Below are positions 9,713 to 20,372 of a stretch of DNA of 64,000 nucleotides, piece after piece. Below the pieces are notes generated by a model. The model saw only the letters and a list, made by a program, of their open reading frames with translations, was not told where the DNA came from and ran no database searches. The position numbers were made by a program, and so were the translations under genes. The DNA is taken from assembly GCA_000155715.1 (NCBI GenBank), contig DS990609.1, forward strand, positions 1-64,000, in the 5' to 3' direction. Within the stretch, counting starts at the first letter, position 1. Every line of letters starts with the position of its first letter. Source of the DNA: a gamma proteobacterium HTCC5015. GTDB taxonomy: Bacteria; Pseudomonadota; Gammaproteobacteria; HTCC5015.

Positions 9713-12037
9713 CTACTGCTTTAACGCCGCTTTTAAGGCATCGGCCATTGCACCCGAACCACGACTCTGTTGCGACGACCGACCCTGAGACTTTGTGCGC
9801 TGACGATTGGATTTTTGTGAGCGCCCCTTGTCTGCGGGGCGACGCGACGCCGACGGCGCTTCGCCCTGCTCCGCCGCGACATCGTCCAAACGCATGGAGA
9901 GCCCAATGCGCTTGCGAGCAACATCCACTGCCATGACTTTGACTTTCACGACTTCACCCGCCTTTACGACATCTCTTGGGTCTTTTACAAACTCGTGTGA
10001 CATCGCGGAAATGTGCACCAAGCCATCCTGGTGAACACCGACATCCACAAAAGCGCCAAAATGCGTCACATTGGTGACGACACCTTCGAGAATCATGTCG
10101 TCTTTCAAGTCGGAGAGCTTTTCTACGCCGTCTTTAAATTCGGCGGTTTTAAACTCGGGGCGCGGGTCGCGGCCCGGCTTTTCTAACTCTTTTAAAATAT
10201 CTTTGAGCGTTAACTCACCCACCGACTCACCGCGGTACTGGGCGACGTCAACCTTGCGCAAAAATGCCACATCGCCAATCAAGCTTTTCACATCACGGCC
10301 ACTGTCTTGTGCGATGCGCTCCACGATCTGGTAGGACTCGGGGTGAACGCTAGAGCGATCCAAGGCCTCGTCGCCATTCATGATGCGCAAAAAACCCGCA
10401 GCCTGCTCAAACATTTTGGGGCCGAGGCGCGGCACCGACAGCAGCTCCTGACGATTTTTAAACGGCCCCTTGGCCTCTCGATAATCAATGATATTGCTGG
10501 CCACCGAGGCACTTAAACCCGACACCCGCGTAAGCAGAGGCGCCGACGCCGTATTCAAATCGACGCCGACCCCGTTCACACAATCTTCGACCACGACATC
10601 CAAACTTTTTGCCATTTGAACTTGATTGACATCGTGTTGGTACTGCCCCACTCCAATCGCTTTAGGATCAATTTTGACAAGCTCGGCCAAAGGGTCTTGC
10701 AAACGGCGTGCAATCGAAATCGCACCGCGAATCGTGACATCCAAATCGGGAAATTCTCTCGCTGCTAAATCCGATGCCGAGTACACGGAAGCGCCCGCCT
10801 CGCTAACGACAATTTTGTGCATTTTTAATTCGGGGCGCTGGCGCAAAAGCTCTTGAGCCAGCTTGTCCGTCTCGCGCGAGGCCGTGCCGTTGCCGATCGC
10901 AATCAACTCAACGCCATGTTTGTGACACAGTGTGCCCAGCGTGCTTAACGCCGCGTCCCACTGCTTTTGCGGCGGATGAGGAAAAATAGCACCGTGGTCA
11001 AGCACGCGGCCAGTGGCGTCGACCACCGCCATTTTAACCCCCGTTCGATAGCCAGGGTCCAAGCCCAGTGTCACTCGAGGCCCCGCGGGCGCCGCTAAGA
11101 GGAGATCTTTTAAATTGTTGGCAAAGACTTGTATCGCCTCGGTTTCCGCCTCCTGCCGCTTTTCGCCGATCAATTCCGACTCCATTTGATAGGCCAGTTT
11201 GATTTTCCACGTCCAACTGGCCACCTGCGCTAGCCAGGCATCCGCTGCTCGCCCCTTGTCTTCGATAGCAACATGTCGAGCCACCAGGGCTTCACAAGGG
11301 CTCGTGCCCTCGCCATCACCAACGACAATTTCTAGCCGCAACACCCCTTCATTGCGGCCGCGCAGCACCGCCAACATGCGGTGTGACGGCACTTTTTTAA
11401 GCGGCTCTTGGTAGTCAAAGTAGTCGCGGAATTTTTCACCTTCACTCTGCTTCCCTTCAACCACAGAGACGCTCAACACGCCCTGCTCTCGCACTTTATG
11501 GCGCAGCTGCTCAAGCAGCTCGGCGTCCTCGGCAAAGCGTTCCATCAAAATGTAGCGAGCGCCATCGAGCGCCGCTTTGCTATCTTCAACGCCTTGATCG
11601 GCATTGACATAGACAGCGGCTTCTCGCTCGGGATCGAGCGTTGGATCTTGGTAGAGCGCATCGGCCAGTGGCTCTAAACCCGCTTCAATCGCCATCTGCC
11701 CCTTGGTGCGCCGCTTGGGTTTATAGGGGGCGTACAAATCTTCGAGCCGCGTCTTGGTATCGGCTTCGAGCAACTGCTTCTTCAGCTCGGGTGTGAGTTT
11801 TTCCTGCTCGTCGATGCTGGCAATCACCGTAGCTCGACGGTCTTCAAGCTCACGCAAATAGGCCAAGCGTTCTTCAAGCTGTCGCAACTGCGAGTCGTCG
11901 AGTTCGCCCGTCACTTCCTTGCGGTAGCGGGCGATAAAGGGCACGGTCGCCCCCTCATCCAACAAGCCGACTGCGCCGTTGACCTGTTCAATGCGAACCC
12001 CTAGTTCAGTGGCCAATCGTTGATGAATTTGAGTCAC
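9713..12037 (-). CDS. tex: Tex-family S1 RNA-binding transcription accessory protein
   Basis: Tex proteins bind RNA and transcription complexes; the precise role is unsettled. The protein has 774 residues. It has the N-terminal Tex helical domain ([15 protein letters not shown]-like start), a YqgF/RNase H-like domain ([12 protein letters not shown]), a helix-hairpin-helix section ([13 protein letters not shown]), and a C-terminal S1 domain (about 650-720, [24 protein letters not shown]). The last 45 residues are a basic, Ser/Arg/Gln-rich tail. The start is a GTG overlapping the stop codon of the DUF455 gene (GTGA), so the two are coupled. Confidence 0.95.
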   Translation of the reverse strand: MTQIHQRLATELGVRIEQVNGAVGLLDEGATVPFIARYRKEVTGELDDSQLRQLEERLAYLRELEDRRATVIASIDEQEKLTPELKKQLLEADTKTRLEDLYAPYKPKRRTKGQMAIEAGLEPLADALYQDPTLDPEREAAVYVNADQGVEDSKAALDGARYILMERFAEDAELLEQLRHKVREQGVLSVSVVEGKQSEGEKFRDYFDYQEPLKKVPSHRMLAVLRGRNEGVLRLEIVVGDGEGTSPCEALVARHVAIEDKGRAADAWLAQVASWTWKIKLAYQMESELIGEKRQEAETEAIQVFANNLKDLLLAAPAGPRVTLGLDPGYRTGVKMAVVDATGRVLDHGAIFPHPPQKQWDAALSTLGTLCHKHGVELIAIGNGTASRETDKLAQELLRQRPELKMHKIVVSEAGASVYSASDLAAREFPDLDVTIRGAISIARRLQDPLAELVKIDPKAIGVGQYQHDVNQVQMAKSLDVVVEDCVNGVGVDLNTASAPLLTRVSGLSASVASNIIDYREAKGPFKNRQELLSVPRLGPKMFEQAAGFLRIMNGDEALDRSSVHPESYQIVERIAQDSGRDVKSLIGDVAFLRKVDVAQYRGESVGELTLKDILKELEKPGRDPRPEFKTAEFKDGVEKLSDLKDDMILEGVVTNVTHFGAFVDVGVHQDGLVHISAMSHEFVKDPRDVVKAGEVVKVKVMAVDVARKRIGLSMRLDDVAAEQGEAPSASRRPADKGRSQKSNRQRTKSQGRSSQQSRGSGAMADALKAALKQ

Positions 12038-12834
12038 TGAGACATCTCCTGTAAATACGCTAGTTCATCTTCTTCAAAACCCGCCATTAGGCGCGCTTCT
12101 ATATTTAACGGCCCGCGAGGCAGGCCCGACATATAGGTTTTTACCAATTCGCGAAAGTGGCTCTGCGGCTCGACGCCGCGCTGCTCGCAACAATAGTGAT
12201 ACCAGCGGCTGCCAATTCGGACGTGTCCAATCTCCTCGCGCAAAATCAGCTGTAGGTGCTCAACCGCCCGCGTGTCGCCCGCACTCTCGAGTTTTGTCAG
12301 CATGCCCGGCGTCACATCGAGACCCCGCGCTTCCAAAACACGCGGCACCAAGGCCATGCGCGTCAATACGTCGTGATCGGTTTTAAAAGCCATTTCCCAC
12401 AGCCCGTTGTGGGCTTGCAGCTCGCCGTAGTCACTGCCGTTATCGCGCAAGTAATCTCTCAGCATCAAGAAGTGGCGACCTTCATCCAAGCCAACGGATA
12501 TCCAGTCACTGTAAAAATCCTTAGGCATGTCTGCAAATCGGTAGACCGCATCCCACGCCAAATTGATGGCATTGAACTCAATGTGCGTGACCGCGTGAAT
12601 CAAGGCATTGCGGCCCGCTTGGGAGTTCATGCTTCGCCGAGGCATCTTTTGCGGCGATACCAAAGTCGGTTGATCGGGGCGACCGGGAATGGGCAATCGA
12701 TCCACCGCTTGAGAGGCGGTAAGCGACAACTCCCCTGCCTGCCACTGCTCCGCGACCTGCTGAGCCAAACGAATTTTCTCATCGGGGTCACGACACTGAA
12801 GCACTTGCCATGCCGATTGTTGCAGTGATGTCAT
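12034..12834 (-). CDS. DUF455 ferritin-like protein
   Basis: Member of the DUF455 family, a ferritin-fold group whose substrate is not established. The protein has 266 residues from MTSLQQS. Possible di-iron ligands are visible: a Glu in THIEFNAI, then DEGRHF (E-x-x-H), and later EEIGHV (E-x-x-H). The longer upstream in-frame reading lies inside recO, so I start at 12834, where ATG overlaps the recO stop (ATGA). It is sandwiched between recO and tex with overlaps on both sides, so it is co-translated with them. Confidence 0.88.
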   Translation of the reverse strand: MTSLQQSAWQVLQCRDPDEKIRLAQQVAEQWQAGELSLTASQAVDRLPIPGRPDQPTLVSPQKMPRRSMNSQAGRNALIHAVTHIEFNAINLAWDAVYRFADMPKDFYSDWISVGLDEGRHFLMLRDYLRDNGSDYGELQAHNGLWEMAFKTDHDVLTRMALVPRVLEARGLDVTPGMLTKLESAGDTRAVEHLQLILREEIGHVRIGSRWYHYCCEQRGVEPQSHFRELVKTYMSGLPRGPLNIEARLMAGFEEDELAYLQEMSQ

Positions 12835-13514
12835 CGAAACAACTCCCGCGAGTGCAAGACGCGTCCATTGAGATGAAAGGCAATCAGCTCTCGGCATATG
12901 CGCTTAGCTGCGAGCAGAGACTCTTCATCCCACTGGCGCTGACGAAGCTTGCCGATCACCGAGCCTGAAACGCTCTCAGAGCCACTTGATGCCAGTGGAT
13001 AAAACCCTGCATCTGCCCGCAATCCATAGCGGGTTTCAGCGACGATTTCGTCTTCATTGATATCCTGTGAAAAATCAATTGAAAAGCCGAGAAGCCAGAG
13101 TAAATCGAGTTCAAACTCGCGCAGGCAACGCTCGCGATCGCCTCGTTCTGTGGCACCTTTTAAATCGCTGAGCAGTATTGAGTAACGATCAAACAATTCG
13201 GGCTGAGCGTCGCCCTCTGCCAAAAAATAACTCAGCAGTTCATTGGCGTATAAACCACAATACAAAGACTCGCCCGCAAGCGCCCAGTATTGGCCAAAGG
13301 GCTCAGCGCGGGACAGCGTCAACAAACTACCGCGGCCACGACAAGCAATATCGAGTAAATTAAAGGGTTCTAGGGAAAAGTTTTTGCGCCGATTGCGAGC
13401 ACCCGGTGCCACTGCCGAGACTTTCCCCGCCGAGCGACTAAGTAGCTCCACCAGTGCGCTCGTATTGCGATAGGGGCGCCGGTGAAGAACGAACGCTTCA
13501 CCGCTTACTTCCAA
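12831..13514 (-). CDS. recO: RecO, DNA repair and recombination mediator
   Basis: Works with RecF and RecR to load RecA on SSB-coated single-stranded DNA. The protein has 227 residues. The N-terminal OB-fold begins EAFVLHRRPYRNTSALVELLSR and contains GARN. The helical C-terminal part carries the RecO pattern ELLSYFL...FELDLLWLLGF. The apparent start is TTG at 13514, inside the last codons of era, with AGGG six bases upstream. It follows era in the usual rnc-era-recO order. Confidence 0.95.
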   Translation of the reverse strand: MEVSGEAFVLHRRPYRNTSALVELLSRSAGKVSAVAPGARNRRKNFSLEPFNLLDIACRGRGSLLTLSRAEPFGQYWALAGESLYCGLYANELLSYFLAEGDAQPELFDRYSILLSDLKGATERGDRERCLREFELDLLWLLGFSIDFSQDINEDEIVAETRYGLRADAGFYPLASSGSESVSGSVIGKLRQRQWDEESLLAAKRICRELIAFHLNGRVLHSRELFR

Positions 13515-14419
13515 GGTTCGCCCTGCTCCGAATAACCGAGTTTCGTGAGGCTGCGCTCATCGTCCGACCAGCCTTCTTTGACACGCACCCAAAGCTCAAG
13601 GTGTACGCGAGTATCTAGCAAGCGAGCAATCGATTGGCGAGCCCGTGTCCCCACCTCTTTTAAACGCTGCCCCCCTTTGCCAATAACCATCCCCTTTTGA
13701 CTGGCGCGCTCAACCCAAATCACTGCATGTATGACGAAGCGTTCCGCCTCTTCTTTAAACTGCTCAATTTCCACGGTGGTGGCGTAGGGAATCTCTTGCT
13801 GCATATTCAAAAAAAGCTGTTCTCGAATGCGCTCGGCAGCGAGAAATCGCATATTGCGATCGGTAAAATCGTCTTCTTCAAAAATGTGCGGCTGCTCGGG
13901 CAAATGGGGCGTCAGCTCACCCTCTAAGGCATCGACACCCTGCCCTTTACGCGCGGAAATCGGCAACATACTGACAAAGTCGTGTTGCTCGTTGAGCATT
14001 TGCATAAATGGCAACAACTCGTTTTTATCGTCCAGCACATCGACTTTGTTGACCACGGCAATCACGGGTAAATCCGTCTTCTTAATGCGGTTTAATAGCG
14101 CCTTATCCTCATCGCTAAAACGCATCGCTTGAACGACAAAGACCACCACATCGACATCGTTTAAAGAGCCGAGTGCGGCTCGATTCATATAGCGGTTAAT
14201 CGCGCGCTTTTCACCCAAGTGATAGCCCGGTGTATCGACAAATACCATCTGCGTATGATCGCGCGTGACCACGCCGAGCACTTGGTGTCGAGTAGTTTGC
14301 GGCTTGTGCGTCGCAATACTTAAACGCACGCCAATCAGGCGATTCATTAAAGTGGATTTGCCCACATTGGGGCGACCGACCACGGCAATATAACCGCATC
14401 GTGTAGTAGAGGCAGTCAT
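13505..14419 (-). CDS. era: Era, ribosome-assembly GTPase
   Basis: Essential GTPase that binds 16S rRNA during 30S maturation and associates with the membrane. The protein has 304 residues from MTASTTRCG. G1 is GRPNVGKST, G3 is DTPGYH and G4 is NKVD. The C-terminal KH domain contains VIGKGGQRLKEVG (about 235-247). The start at 14419 lies two bases after the rnc stop codon; the longer upstream reading belongs to rnc in another frame. Confidence 0.97.
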   Translation of the reverse strand: MTASTTRCGYIAVVGRPNVGKSTLMNRLIGVRLSIATHKPQTTRHQVLGVVTRDHTQMVFVDTPGYHLGEKRAINRYMNRAALGSLNDVDVVVFVVQAMRFSDEDKALLNRIKKTDLPVIAVVNKVDVLDDKNELLPFMQMLNEQHDFVSMLPISARKGQGVDALEGELTPHLPEQPHIFEEDDFTDRNMRFLAAERIREQLFLNMQQEIPYATTVEIEQFKEEAERFVIHAVIWVERASQKGMVIGKGGQRLKEVGTRARQSIARLLDTRVHLELWVRVKEGWSDDERSLTKLGYSEQGEPWK

Positions 14420-14421
14420 GG

Positions 14422-15099
14422 TTATCGGCCCTCTTGATCGAGCAATTGTGCCAAGGCGGTCTCCGCAGCAGCCTGTTCGGCTTTTCGACGACTCCGCCCC
14501 GTGGCGTTCACCTGCACATCGTGAGAGTCGATATAGCAGCTGACCGTAAACTGCTGTTCGTGAGGCTTTCCACTTACTTCGACCATTTCGTATTGAGGCA
14601 AGGCGTAGTGTCGGCCTTGAAGCCACTCTTGAAGACGCGTCTTGGCATCTTTTAATTCATTGGCTGTAGGCAGGCTTTCAAAATCACCATCGTATAGATC
14701 TCGAATAAACTGCTGGGCACTCTCGATGCCGCCGTCGAGATAAATAGCACCAATAATGGCCTCTACCGCGTCGGCGAGTATCGAGTCACGGCGCCAGCCG
14801 CCGCTTTTCAATTCGCCACCGCCCAATTTTAAAAAAGGGCCGAGATCCATTTTCTTAGCGTGGGCAGCCAGGGACGACTTGTCCACCAAGCTCGCTCTCA
14901 GCCGACTTAAATCGCCCTCTGGGCGCTCGGGAAAGCGTTCAAAGAGTTCAGCGGCAACCGTAAAATTCAAAATACTGTCGCCGAGAAACTCTAGGCGTTC
15001 ATTATTGGTTTTACTTGCGCTGCGATGCGTAACAGCGACCTCCAATAAGTCGCCGTTACTAAATGTGTAATTCAGTGTCGACTGCAAGGTGGAGAGCAA
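14422..15099 (-). CDS. rnc: Ribonuclease III
   Basis: Double-stranded-RNA endonuclease for rRNA and mRNA processing. The protein has 225 residues. The catalytic signature NERLEFLGDSILN is near residue 33, the second acidic cluster is DAVEAIIGAIYLDGG, and the C-terminal dsRBD (about 155-222) shows TGRSRRKAEQAAAETAL. The apparent start is TTG at 15099 without a strong ribosome binding site. It directly follows the DUF4845 gene, so translation may be coupled. Confidence 0.96.
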   Translation of the reverse strand: MLSTLQSTLNYTFSNGDLLEVAVTHRSASKTNNERLEFLGDSILNFTVAAELFERFPERPEGDLSRLRASLVDKSSLAAHAKKMDLGPFLKLGGGELKSGGWRRDSILADAVEAIIGAIYLDGGIESAQQFIRDLYDGDFESLPTANELKDAKTRLQEWLQGRHYALPQYEMVEVSGKPHEQQFTVSCYIDSHDVQVNATGRSRRKAEQAAAETALAQLLDQEGR

Positions 15100-15102
15100 C
15101 GT

Positions 15103-15477
15103 TTACTGGCCCCCAAGGAGAATTTCTTTGTCCATCAACACTTCAAAATTGACAGGCTCAATAAATTCCACGGTCTGGCTGTAGTGAATCACCATTTTTC
15201 GACCGTCGCGAGTGTCTTTAAAATCGAGAAACTCTCGGCTGTTTTGATCGAAATTGCGGATATTATTGAGATTTAAAAATTTCTCGAATTTCTCACGAAT
15301 TTCCCGCGACGACATATTCTTCGCCTCGGGGTCGCTAGTAATATCGGTCACAATTTTTTCAATCGTGAAATAGTTACTCATAGGAGTAAATAAAACCAAG
15401 CCCTGATAGAACAGCGTGCCAACGATGCTAGCCAAAATCAGCAAGCTCCACATAGTCATGCCTTGTTGCTTTTTCAT
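15103..15477 (-). CDS. DUF4845 membrane-anchored protein
   Basis: Small protein of 124 residues, always found between lepB and rnc in Pseudomonas-like genomes and of unknown function. A single N-terminal transmembrane helix (about 8-30, WSLLILASIVGTLFYQGLVLF) is followed by a short, charged periplasmic domain. The ATG at 15477 has a strong GGAGGAGAG ribosome binding site. Confidence 0.9.
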   Translation of the reverse strand: MKKQQGMTMWSLLILASIVGTLFYQGLVLFTPMSNYFTIEKIVTDITSDPEAKNMSSREIREKFEKFLNLNNIRNFDQNSREFLDFKDTRDGRKMVIHYSQTVEFIEPVNFEVLMDKEILLGGQ

Positions 15478-15492
15478 TGCTTCTCTCCTCCG

Positions 15493-16296
15493 CTATTTAA
15501 CGGTGCTGCCAATTCGATCGAGTCCCTCTATGCCCCAGTGCATCCATATAAATTGAGCTTTGCCCACTAAGTTTTTCTCGGGCACTAAGCCCCACATACG
15601 ACTGTCTCGGCTGCGGTTTCGATTGTCTCCCATGGCAAAGTAATAACCTTCGGGAATATTCAGGCGCACCGCATCAATGCTGGGGTAGCCGGGATGATTG
15701 AGAATGGTGTGCTCAACCCCCAACAAGTTTTCTAAACGCTGAACCGCGCGGTTGGGGCGCCCCTCTACATCATTGTAGGAAAACGGCTCGTCGGCACTCG
15801 ACAAAATCTCTTCGCCATTGATAAACAAACGATCGTCGCGATAGATCACACTGTCTCCCGGCACACCGACAATGCGTTTTATATAGTCGATGCTGGGGTC
15901 TTCAGGATAGCGAAATACCGCGACATCACCGCGTTGAGGCTCACCGGTTTCGACCACTTTGTGGTGTGTCACCGGCAGGCGAATACCGTAGCTGTATTTG
16001 GTGACGACAATAAAATCACCGACTAATAGCGTGGGAATCATTGACCCAGAGGGAATACGGAAGGGCTCGGCGACAAAACTGCGGATCACCAAAACCAGCG
16101 CCAACACGGGAAAGAAAGAGCGCGAAAAATCGATAAGCCAGGGCGCCTTGTCTTCTTTGCCCTCTTTTTGGCCTGCTTCAGCGGATTGCTTAGCAAGCCG
16201 TTTCTTTTCCCCAAAAAGCTTATCGAGCAACGCAATAATGCCGGTTACCAAGGTGGCAGCCGTGAGATAAAAGGCAAAATCGTAATGAATATCCAT
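15493..16296 (-). CDS. lepB: LepB, signal peptidase I
   Basis: Inner-membrane serine/lysine protease that removes signal peptides from exported proteins. The protein has 267 residues. Two N-terminal transmembrane helices (about 5-22 and 56-76) flank a charged cytoplasmic loop. The catalytic Ser is in PSGSMIPTL, the Lys in YIKRIVGVPGD, and the conserved GDNRNRSRDSR box follows. The ATG at 16296 overlaps the lepA stop codon (TGATG). It is operonic with lepA, as in E. coli. Confidence 0.97.
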   Translation of the reverse strand: MDIHYDFAFYLTAATLVTGIIALLDKLFGEKKRLAKQSAEAGQKEGKEDKAPWLIDFSRSFFPVLALVLVIRSFVAEPFRIPSGSMIPTLLVGDFIVVTKYSYGIRLPVTHHKVVETGEPQRGDVAVFRYPEDPSIDYIKRIVGVPGDSVIYRDDRLFINGEEILSSADEPFSYNDVEGRPNRAVQRLENLLGVEHTILNHPGYPSIDAVRLNIPEGYYFAMGDNRNRSRDSRMWGLVPEKNLVGKAQFIWMHWGIEGLDRIGSTVK

Positions 16297-18089
16297 CAAT
16301 CGTTATCCACTTGTAAAACCGACAAGAAAGCCTCTTGAGGTACTTCGACCTTGCCAATTTGTTTCATTCGGCGCTTACCCGCCTTTTGTTTCTCCAGCAA
16401 TTTGCGCTTACGACTCACATCGCCGCCATAACACTTGGCCAGTACATTTTTTCGCAGAGCCTTCACATTGGTTCGCGCAATAATATGATTACCAATTGCA
16501 GCCTGAAGCGCAACTTCAAACATCTGCCGTGGAATCAGCTTTTGCAGCTTTTCAATGACTTCCCGGCCGCGTCGCTGGCTGTGCTCTCTATGGGCAATGA
16601 CCGCTAGAGCGTCTACTTTTTCACCATTAATCAAAACATCGACACGCACCAAGTCTGCGGCTTGGAAGCGCTTAAAATCGTAGTCGAATGAAGCAAAACC
16701 TCGACTCACTGATTTCAATCGATCAAAGAAATCCAGCACCACTTCCGCCATCGGCAGCTCGTAATCCAATTGAACCTGATTGCCGAGATACTGCATATTG
16801 ATTTGTACGCCGCGCTTCTCGACACAAAGGCCAATCACATTGCCCACATAATCCGAGGGCACCAAAATACTCGCGGCGATAATGGGCTCGCGGATTTCAT
16901 TGATGGTGTTTACCTCGGGCAAATCGCTGGGATTGTGAATTTCCAGCAGCTCGCCCTGGGTACTTTCCACTTCATAAATCACCGTGGGCGCAGTGGTAAT
17001 TAGATCCAAGTCGTACTCGCGCTCGAGCCGCTCTTGGATAATTTCCATGTGAAGCATGCCGAGAAAACCGCAGCGAAAACCAAAGCCTAGTGCTTGGGAT
17101 GTTTCCGGCTCAAAGTGTAAGGCCGCGTCATTTAAGCGCAGCTTTTGGAGCGCCTCACGAAATGATTCGTAGTCGTCCGCACTGATGGGGTATACGCCGG
17201 CAAACACTCGGGGCTGAACTTCTTTAAAGCCGGGCAGCGGTTCAGCGGCGGGGGTATTCTCTAAGGTAATCGTGTCGCCGACAGGCGCTGCTTCAATCTC
17301 TTTAATACCTGCGATGATATAACCCACTTCGCCCGCACTCAGCGTTTTGCGCGACAAACGCTTGGGCGTAAAAACGCCGACCTCTTCAACTTGAAAGCTG
17401 CGGCCACTGGCCATGATTTTGATTTTGTCTTTCTTCGTCACACTGCCCTCGACAATGCGCACCAGCGACACCACACCCAAGTAGTTGTCAAACCAAGAAT
17501 CGATAATCAAAGCTTTCAGTGGCGATTCTGGGTCGCCTTCGGGCGGTGGAATTTGCTCGACCATCGCCTCTAGCAAATCTTCGATGCCCAGCCCCGTTTT
17601 AGCACTCACATGCAGTGCGTTAACCGCCTCGATACCAATGACATTTTCGACTTCTTCAATCACCCGTTCTGGGTCGGCGGCGGGCAAATCGATTTTATTG
17701 AGCACCGGTACCACTTCGAGGTCCTGCTCAATCGCGGTGTAGCAGTTGGCAACACTCTGGGCCTCGACACCCTGCGAGGCATCAACGACCAGCAGAGCGC
17801 CTTCACAAGCCGCCAGAGAACGAGACACCTCGTAGGAAAAGTCCACATGGCCCGGCGTATCAATGAAATTTAAACGGTAGGTTTCGCCGTCCCTCGCTTG
17901 GTAGTCCAGCGTGACACTTTGGGCTTTGATCGTAATGCCGCGCTCGCGCTCCAAATCCATGGAATCGAGCACTTGCTCATTCATTTCGCGATCGGTCAGG
18001 CCGCCGCACACTTGAATAAACCGATCCGCAATCGTCGATTTACCGTGGTCAATGTGGGCGATAATAGAAAAGTTTCGAATGTGCTTCAT
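16296..18089 (-). CDS. lepA: LepA (EF4), translational GTPase
   Basis: Ribosome-binding GTPase implicated in initiation and back-translocation. The protein has 597 residues, the family's standard length. G1 is [10 protein letters not shown]2 contains RGITIKA, G3 is DTPGHVDF and G4 is NKIDLP. EF-G-like domains II, III and V follow, and the LepA-specific C-terminal domain ends with [20 protein letters not shown], the typical basic tail. Confidence 0.98.
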   Translation of the reverse strand: MKHIRNFSIIAHIDHGKSTIADRFIQVCGGLTDREMNEQVLDSMDLERERGITIKAQSVTLDYQARDGETYRLNFIDTPGHVDFSYEVSRSLAACEGALLVVDASQGVEAQSVANCYTAIEQDLEVVPVLNKIDLPAADPERVIEEVENVIGIEAVNALHVSAKTGLGIEDLLEAMVEQIPPPEGDPESPLKALIIDSWFDNYLGVVSLVRIVEGSVTKKDKIKIMASGRSFQVEEVGVFTPKRLSRKTLSAGEVGYIIAGIKEIEAAPVGDTITLENTPAAEPLPGFKEVQPRVFAGVYPISADDYESFREALQKLRLNDAALHFEPETSQALGFGFRCGFLGMLHMEIIQERLEREYDLDLITTAPTVIYEVESTQGELLEIHNPSDLPEVNTINEIREPIIAASILVPSDYVGNVIGLCVEKRGVQINMQYLGNQVQLDYELPMAEVVLDFFDRLKSVSRGFASFDYDFKRFQAADLVRVDVLINGEKVDALAVIAHREHSQRRGREVIEKLQKLIPRQMFEVALQAAIGNHIIARTNVKALRKNVLAKCYGGDVSRKRKLLEKQKAGKRRMKQIGKVEVPQEAFLSVLQVDND

Positions 18090-18130
18090 AGGGCCGCAAT
18101 GCTACCCTAGCGGCCCATTAAAAAACAGAA

Positions 18131-18150
18131 AAAACGCGCTCAAATCGCGC
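18131..18150 (-). terminator. possible terminator after the rpoE-muc operon
   Basis: On the minus strand a short stem GCGC...GCGC with a seven-base loop is followed by GTTTTTTC. The stem is only four to five base pairs, so it is a weak candidate. It lies between the glutaredoxin-like gene and lepA. Confidence 0.45.
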
Positions 18151-18164
18151 AAAAACACAGGGTT

Positions 18165-18398
18165 TTACGATAGAGCCGCCAGCACTTTTTCACGATTGAA
18201 GTAGTAGTAGCAAAGAGTTTGCCCTTCAAGCTGTAAAACGGGCACATAAAAGCCGTATTTCAGCTCTAACTCCGAATCGCGATCAATATCGATCAAATCC
18301 AATTCAAACGGGTGGATTTTCTGCAAACGAACCAATTCTTCCTGCATCGACTGACATAAATGGCAGTCGGGTCGATGCAGGAGGCTTAGAGTTTTCAT
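18165..18398 (-). CDS. Glutaredoxin-like (DUF836) protein
   Basis: Small thioredoxin-fold protein of 77 residues. The redox motif CHLC follows the first strand (LLHRPDCHLC), and the conserved cis-proline region is YVPVLQL. The family is of unknown target. The ATG at 18398 is preceded by GGGAAAG at good spacing. A GTG at 18440 overlapping the mucD stop would add 14 residues but has no ribosome binding site. It is the last gene of the rpoE operon. Confidence 0.85.
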   Translation of the reverse strand: MKTLSLLHRPDCHLCQSMQEELVRLQKIHPFELDLIDIDRDSELELKYGFYVPVLQLEGQTLCYYYFNREKVLAALS

Positions 18399-18439
18399 AG
18401 CGGTCTTTCCCGCAGCATCGCTTTTTACGCTCGTCGACA

Positions 18440-19876
18440 CTACTTGGGGATTCTCACAGCGAGAAATTCACGCCCATAGGGCCTAGCGACAAGAAACGGC
18501 ACCACGCGACCACCCTCAAATTCAGCCACCAGGCGATTTGCTTGCTGAGCCGAGTTAATCGCTTGATTGTTGATGTGCGTAATCACGTCACCCACGCGCA
18601 AGCCGGCATTTGCCGCCGCTCCCGCGACCAACTGTTTCACCTCAACACCGCCATCGGGCAGTTTGAGCGCGCGCCGCTTTCTCTCATCAACTGCCCCCAG
18701 CGCCATGCCCAAGCGATTGTCGCTAGTGGGTTCAGAGTGGGAGCGATCGCTGCGTTGACCACTCTTGCCGCTTGCCAGCTCTCCGAGCTCGACCGCTATA
18801 GTGCGCTTTTTACCTTGGCGCAGTACTTCGACGTCGACACTATCACCCGCCGTATGGCGGCCGACAATAGGTGGCAACGCTGAAGATCGGCGAACATCTT
18901 TGTCATCGACAGATAGAATAATATCCCCCGTCTCGATCCCCGCTTTTTCTGCCGGGCTATCCGGCATAACGGACGCCACCAAAGCGCCGCGTGGCTTGTC
19001 CAAGCCAAAGCTTTCCGCCAGTTCTAGCGTGACTTCTTGAATCGCCACCCCTAACCAGCCGCGAGACACGGAGCCACTCTCTTTGATTTGCTCAACCACA
19101 TCCATGGCGACGTCAATCGGAACCGCAAAGGACAATCCCATATAGCCTCCCGTTCGGCTGTAAATCTGGGAGTTCACGCCGACGACTTCGCCGTCCAAAT
19201 TAAACAGCGGGCCACCAGAGTTGCCCGGGTTAATCGCTACGTCGGTTTGTAAAAAGGGAACATAATTTTCATTGGGCAAAGCGCGCGCTTTGGCGCTGAC
19301 AATCCCCGCCGTGACACTGGCATCAAAGCCAAAGGGCGAGCCAATCGCCAACACCCACTCTCCGACATTGACGGACTGGCTGTCCCCCAATTCAACCGTT
19401 GGCAGGGATTTGTCGGCCTCAACTTTTAACAAAGCAATATCCGTATCCGCATCAGAGCCAATCACTTCAGCGATATATTCACTGCGATCATTGAGTTTAA
19501 CGACAACCTCGTCAGCACCCTCGATCACATGGTTGTTGGTAATGATGTAGCCATCGTCGGAGATAATAAATCCCGAGCCCAGCGAGTGATGCTGATCGCG
19601 CGGTATCGGTGCGCCACGGCCGCCGCCCTGAGGAGCGTCAAAATAGTGTCGAAACAGTTCGCCCCAGGGCCCCAGCTGCTCCAATTGGCGTTCCAGTTGT
19701 TCGCGATCAATAGGTAGACCCGCCATGCCACCGGTTTTTTTGGTCGTGCTGATATTGACCACGGCGGGGGCATTATCTTCCACCAAGTCGGTAAACTCGG
19801 GCAGCGAGCGCGCCGAGACAGAAAAGCTCAACAAAGCAAAGAGAAGTACCCAAATGCGCAATACAAATGACGGCAT
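18440..19876 (-). CDS. mucD: MucD/DegP-family periplasmic serine protease
   Basis: HtrA-type protease and chaperone for misfolded envelope proteins, usually part of the sigmaE response. The protein has 478 residues with a signal peptide (LLFALLSFSVSARS). The catalytic triad is His in NNHVIEG, Asp in DTDIALLKV and Ser in GNSGGPLFNL. Two PDZ domains follow (about 265-360 and 385-475). The ATG has a GGAGGAACG ribosome binding site. It is the fifth gene after rpoE, as in the Pseudomonas algU-mucABCD operon. Confidence 0.96.
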   Translation of the reverse strand: MPSFVLRIWVLLFALLSFSVSARSLPEFTDLVEDNAPAVVNISTTKKTGGMAGLPIDREQLERQLEQLGPWGELFRHYFDAPQGGGRGAPIPRDQHHSLGSGFIISDDGYIITNNHVIEGADEVVVKLNDRSEYIAEVIGSDADTDIALLKVEADKSLPTVELGDSQSVNVGEWVLAIGSPFGFDASVTAGIVSAKARALPNENYVPFLQTDVAINPGNSGGPLFNLDGEVVGVNSQIYSRTGGYMGLSFAVPIDVAMDVVEQIKESGSVSRGWLGVAIQEVTLELAESFGLDKPRGALVASVMPDSPAEKAGIETGDIILSVDDKDVRRSSALPPIVGRHTAGDSVDVEVLRQGKKRTIAVELGELASGKSGQRSDRSHSEPTSDNRLGMALGAVDERKRRALKLPDGGVEVKQLVAGAAANAGLRVGDVITHINNQAINSAQQANRLVAEFEGGRVVPFLVARPYGREFLAVRIPK

Positions 19877-19901
19877 CGTTCCTCCAATAACTAACGATCA
19901 A

Positions 19902-20372
19902 TTAAGGCGTTATAGTGATTTTAAACTCGGGTCGCGCGGCGACCAAGACTCTTAGCACAACGGGCTGGAAACGCTCGTTGTGCGAAATTTTATGGGAAAA
20001 CCACTGAATCCATACAAAGCCAAACGCAAGCCCTAACCCACTCGCCAAAGCCGCGTACAAAGAATTGCCTGCACTCCAGTAATCTCCGAGGACGCCACCC
20101 ATTAGCATCAAGGCAATCGGCACCAAATAAACGGCCAGCGAGCTTTTAAGGAGCATATCCTCGGCCAGCCCAACCATCACTTCGTCCCCAACTTGGGCGC
20201 CGCTAGAGTTCAGTGCCCGCACTTGGGTGTACTGGCGGCCAATCACCTTGCCCAATGTCGATGTGCCACAGCCCTTCTGAGCCGAGCAGCTATCGCAAGC
20301 CGTGCTGCGCTGAGTTTGCACCCAAGCGTAATCATCCTCTACTGCCGTGACGGTGGCTTGTTCTTCAATCAT
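19902..20372 (-). CDS. rseC: RseC/MucC, membrane regulator of the sigmaE operon
   Basis: SoxR-reducing/RseC-family inner-membrane protein that modulates sigmaE and redox systems. The protein has 156 residues. The N-terminal cysteine cluster C-x2-C-x5-C (CDSCSAQKGC) precedes two transmembrane helices (about 80-97 and 103-122). Its ATG overlaps the rseB stop codon (ATGA), indicating translational coupling. Confidence 0.92.
   Translation of the reverse strand: MIEEQATVTAVEDDYAWVQTQRSTACDSCSAQKGCGTSTLGKVIGRQYTQVRALNSSGAQVGDEVMVGLAEDMLLKSSLAVYLVPIALMLMGGVLGDYWSAGNSLYAALASGLGLAFGFVWIQWFSHKISHNERFQPVVLRVLVAARPEFKITITP

Noticed and set aside
18398-18440. GTG start for the glutaredoxin-like gene overlapping the mucD stop
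   Set aside because: No ribosome binding site; the ATG at 18398 has one and gives the usual family length.
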